A DNA stretch of 5,411 nt from Stenotrophomonas sp. GTDB lineage: Bacteria; Pseudomonadota; Gammaproteobacteria; Xanthomonadales; Xanthomonadaceae. The position numbers and the translations under genes are program-made. The stretch covers positions 1-5,411 of the forward strand of contig DOKO01000095.1 of the NCBI GenBank assembly GCA_003510825.1. The letters are read 5' to 3'. Shown here one piece after another: positions 4,844 to 5,411 of the stretch. The notes under the pieces were generated by a model. That model was not told the origin of the DNA. It ran no database searches and saw nothing but the letters and a program-made list of their open reading frames with translations. The first letter of the stretch is position 1. Each line of letters starts with the position of its first letter.

Positions 4844-5411
4844 TCAGGTCAACGTCGCCACCGCCTGGTTCGCCGCCGCACGCACCTTCGGCAGCAGCCG
4901 CAGTACCAGCGCCATCTGCGTGCGGATCAGCTGCAGCTTCGGCGGCATCGCCTCTTCAATCTGTTCCAGCTCGGCGGCCACCGCACGGTCGGCATCGTTG
5001 TCCTCCTCGCTGACCGGCTGCCGCGCAGTGAGGGCGGTGGCCAGCTGCTGCAGGGCCTTGCGCACGCGTTCACCGGCGGCCAGGGCCAGCGGATCACCGG
5101 CGTAGCTGTCCACCTGGTCGCGGTGCGCGCCCAGCGCCGACAGATGGCCAAGCAGCGTGTTGGACAGGGCCAGGAAGTGGAAGCCGGCATCGAGGTTGCG
5201 GCGCACGTGGCCGGGCTCGCGCAGCATGTTCGACAGCGCCGTGGACAGCGCCGCGTCGGCGTTGTGCATGTCGCGGCGGGCGATGCGGTAGGCGAGGTCG
5301 TCGCGCATGCCGCTGCGGTACTGGCCCAGCACTGAATCGAGGTAGCGCGAGGCGGTGTCCAGCACGCGTGCCAGCACCAGGTGCAGCTGCCGGCCCTGCC
5401 AGTCGGGCAGG
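4844..5411 (-). CDS. yccS: YccS-like FUSC-family inner-membrane protein, C-terminal part only
   Basis: The frame is open to the right edge, so only the last 188 or so residues of a family of about 700 are visible; the GTG at 5377 is internal. Seen: LPDWQGRQL at the edge, then a soluble, helix-rich region with RYLDSVLGQY, LAYRIARRDMHNADAALST and LSNMLREP, a middle segment FHFLALSNTLLGHLSALG, an acidic linker SEEDNDADR, and a C-terminal helix ending in AVATLT. The LPDWQ...RYL...Y...LAYRIARRD.HN.DA pattern is that of the cytoplasmic C-terminal domain of YccS/YhfK proteins, relatives of the fusaric-acid-resistance (FUSC) and aromatic-acid efflux families. Transport substrate is unknown. No membrane helix falls in the visible part, as expected for this domain. 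The stop is followed within 15 bp by a palindrome that may end the transcript. Confident as a YccS-type protein, less so on the exact orthologue. Confidence 0.85.
   Translation of the reverse strand, partial: LPDWQGRQLHLVLARVLDTASRYLDSVLGQYRSGMRDDLAYRIARRDMHNADAALSTALSNMLREPGHVRRNLDAGFHFLALSNTLLGHLSALGAHRDQVDSYAGDPLALAAGERVRKALQQLATALTARQPVSEEDNDADRAVAAELEQIEEAMPPKLQLIRTQMALVLRLLPKVRAAANQAVATLT

Noticed and set aside
3904..5013. Long plus-strand frames opposite the SDR and yccS genes
   Set aside because: Composition is Gly/His/Gln/Arg-rich with no motif; the minus-strand frames carry the SDR tetrad and the YccS signature.

Overview
The window is a piece of high-GC (clearly above 60% by eye) gammaproteobacterial chromosome. 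It most likely comes from Stenotrophomonas maltophilia or a close relative in the Xanthomonadaceae. The main reason is a set of palindromes that begin with GTAG followed by a short perfect stem-loop, which is the layout of the SMAG (GTAG-type REP) repeats of S. maltophilia. The gene content (ampE, a dispanin/DUF2752 pair, an LplT-PlsC fusion, an SDR and yccS) fits this assignment. It rests on recognition, not on a database search.

Layout from left to right. The 3' part of ampE runs rightward off the left edge and ends at 737. Positions 734-1040 hold three near-identical tandem copies of a composite repeat (GTAG hairpin plus a longer hairpin), and this fills the whole space between ampE and the genes converging on it. 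All remaining genes are on the minus strand. Reading right to left in the direction of transcription they are: the C-terminal part of a YccS-like FUSC-family membrane protein (4844 to the right edge), a short-chain dehydrogenase/reductase (3937-4740), an MFS-PlsC fusion resembling LplT joined to an acyltransferase (1946-3835), a small CD225/dispanin membrane protein (1459-1827), and a DUF2752 membrane protein (1034-1459). The last two share one base in a TGATG stop/start overlap and are very probably translated as a coupled pair.

The four minus-strand units are separated by gaps of about 100-120 bp, each containing at least one strong dyad. Two copies of the same GTGCGGACC/GGTCCGCAC palindrome flank the SDR gene, and a 12-bp perfect hairpin lies just upstream of the MFS-PlsC ribosome binding site. 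A 9-bp GC-only hairpin follows the MFS-PlsC stop codon. YccS, SDR, MFS-PlsC and dispanin-DUF2752 therefore look like separate transcription units, or an operon punctuated by REP elements, rather than one tight operon.

The shared theme is the inner membrane and cell envelope. AmpE belongs to the peptidoglycan-recycling/beta-lactamase-induction locus, the MFS-PlsC fusion suggests lysophospholipid uptake and reacylation, and YccS, dispanin and DUF2752 are membrane proteins of poorly known role. No mobile-element gene, CRISPR array, tRNA, rRNA or defence system was seen. The most unusual features are the repeat array that supplies the stop codons of both converging genes, the bacterial dispanin-DUF2752 pair, and the LplT-PlsC fusion lacking the acyl-ACP ligase domain.
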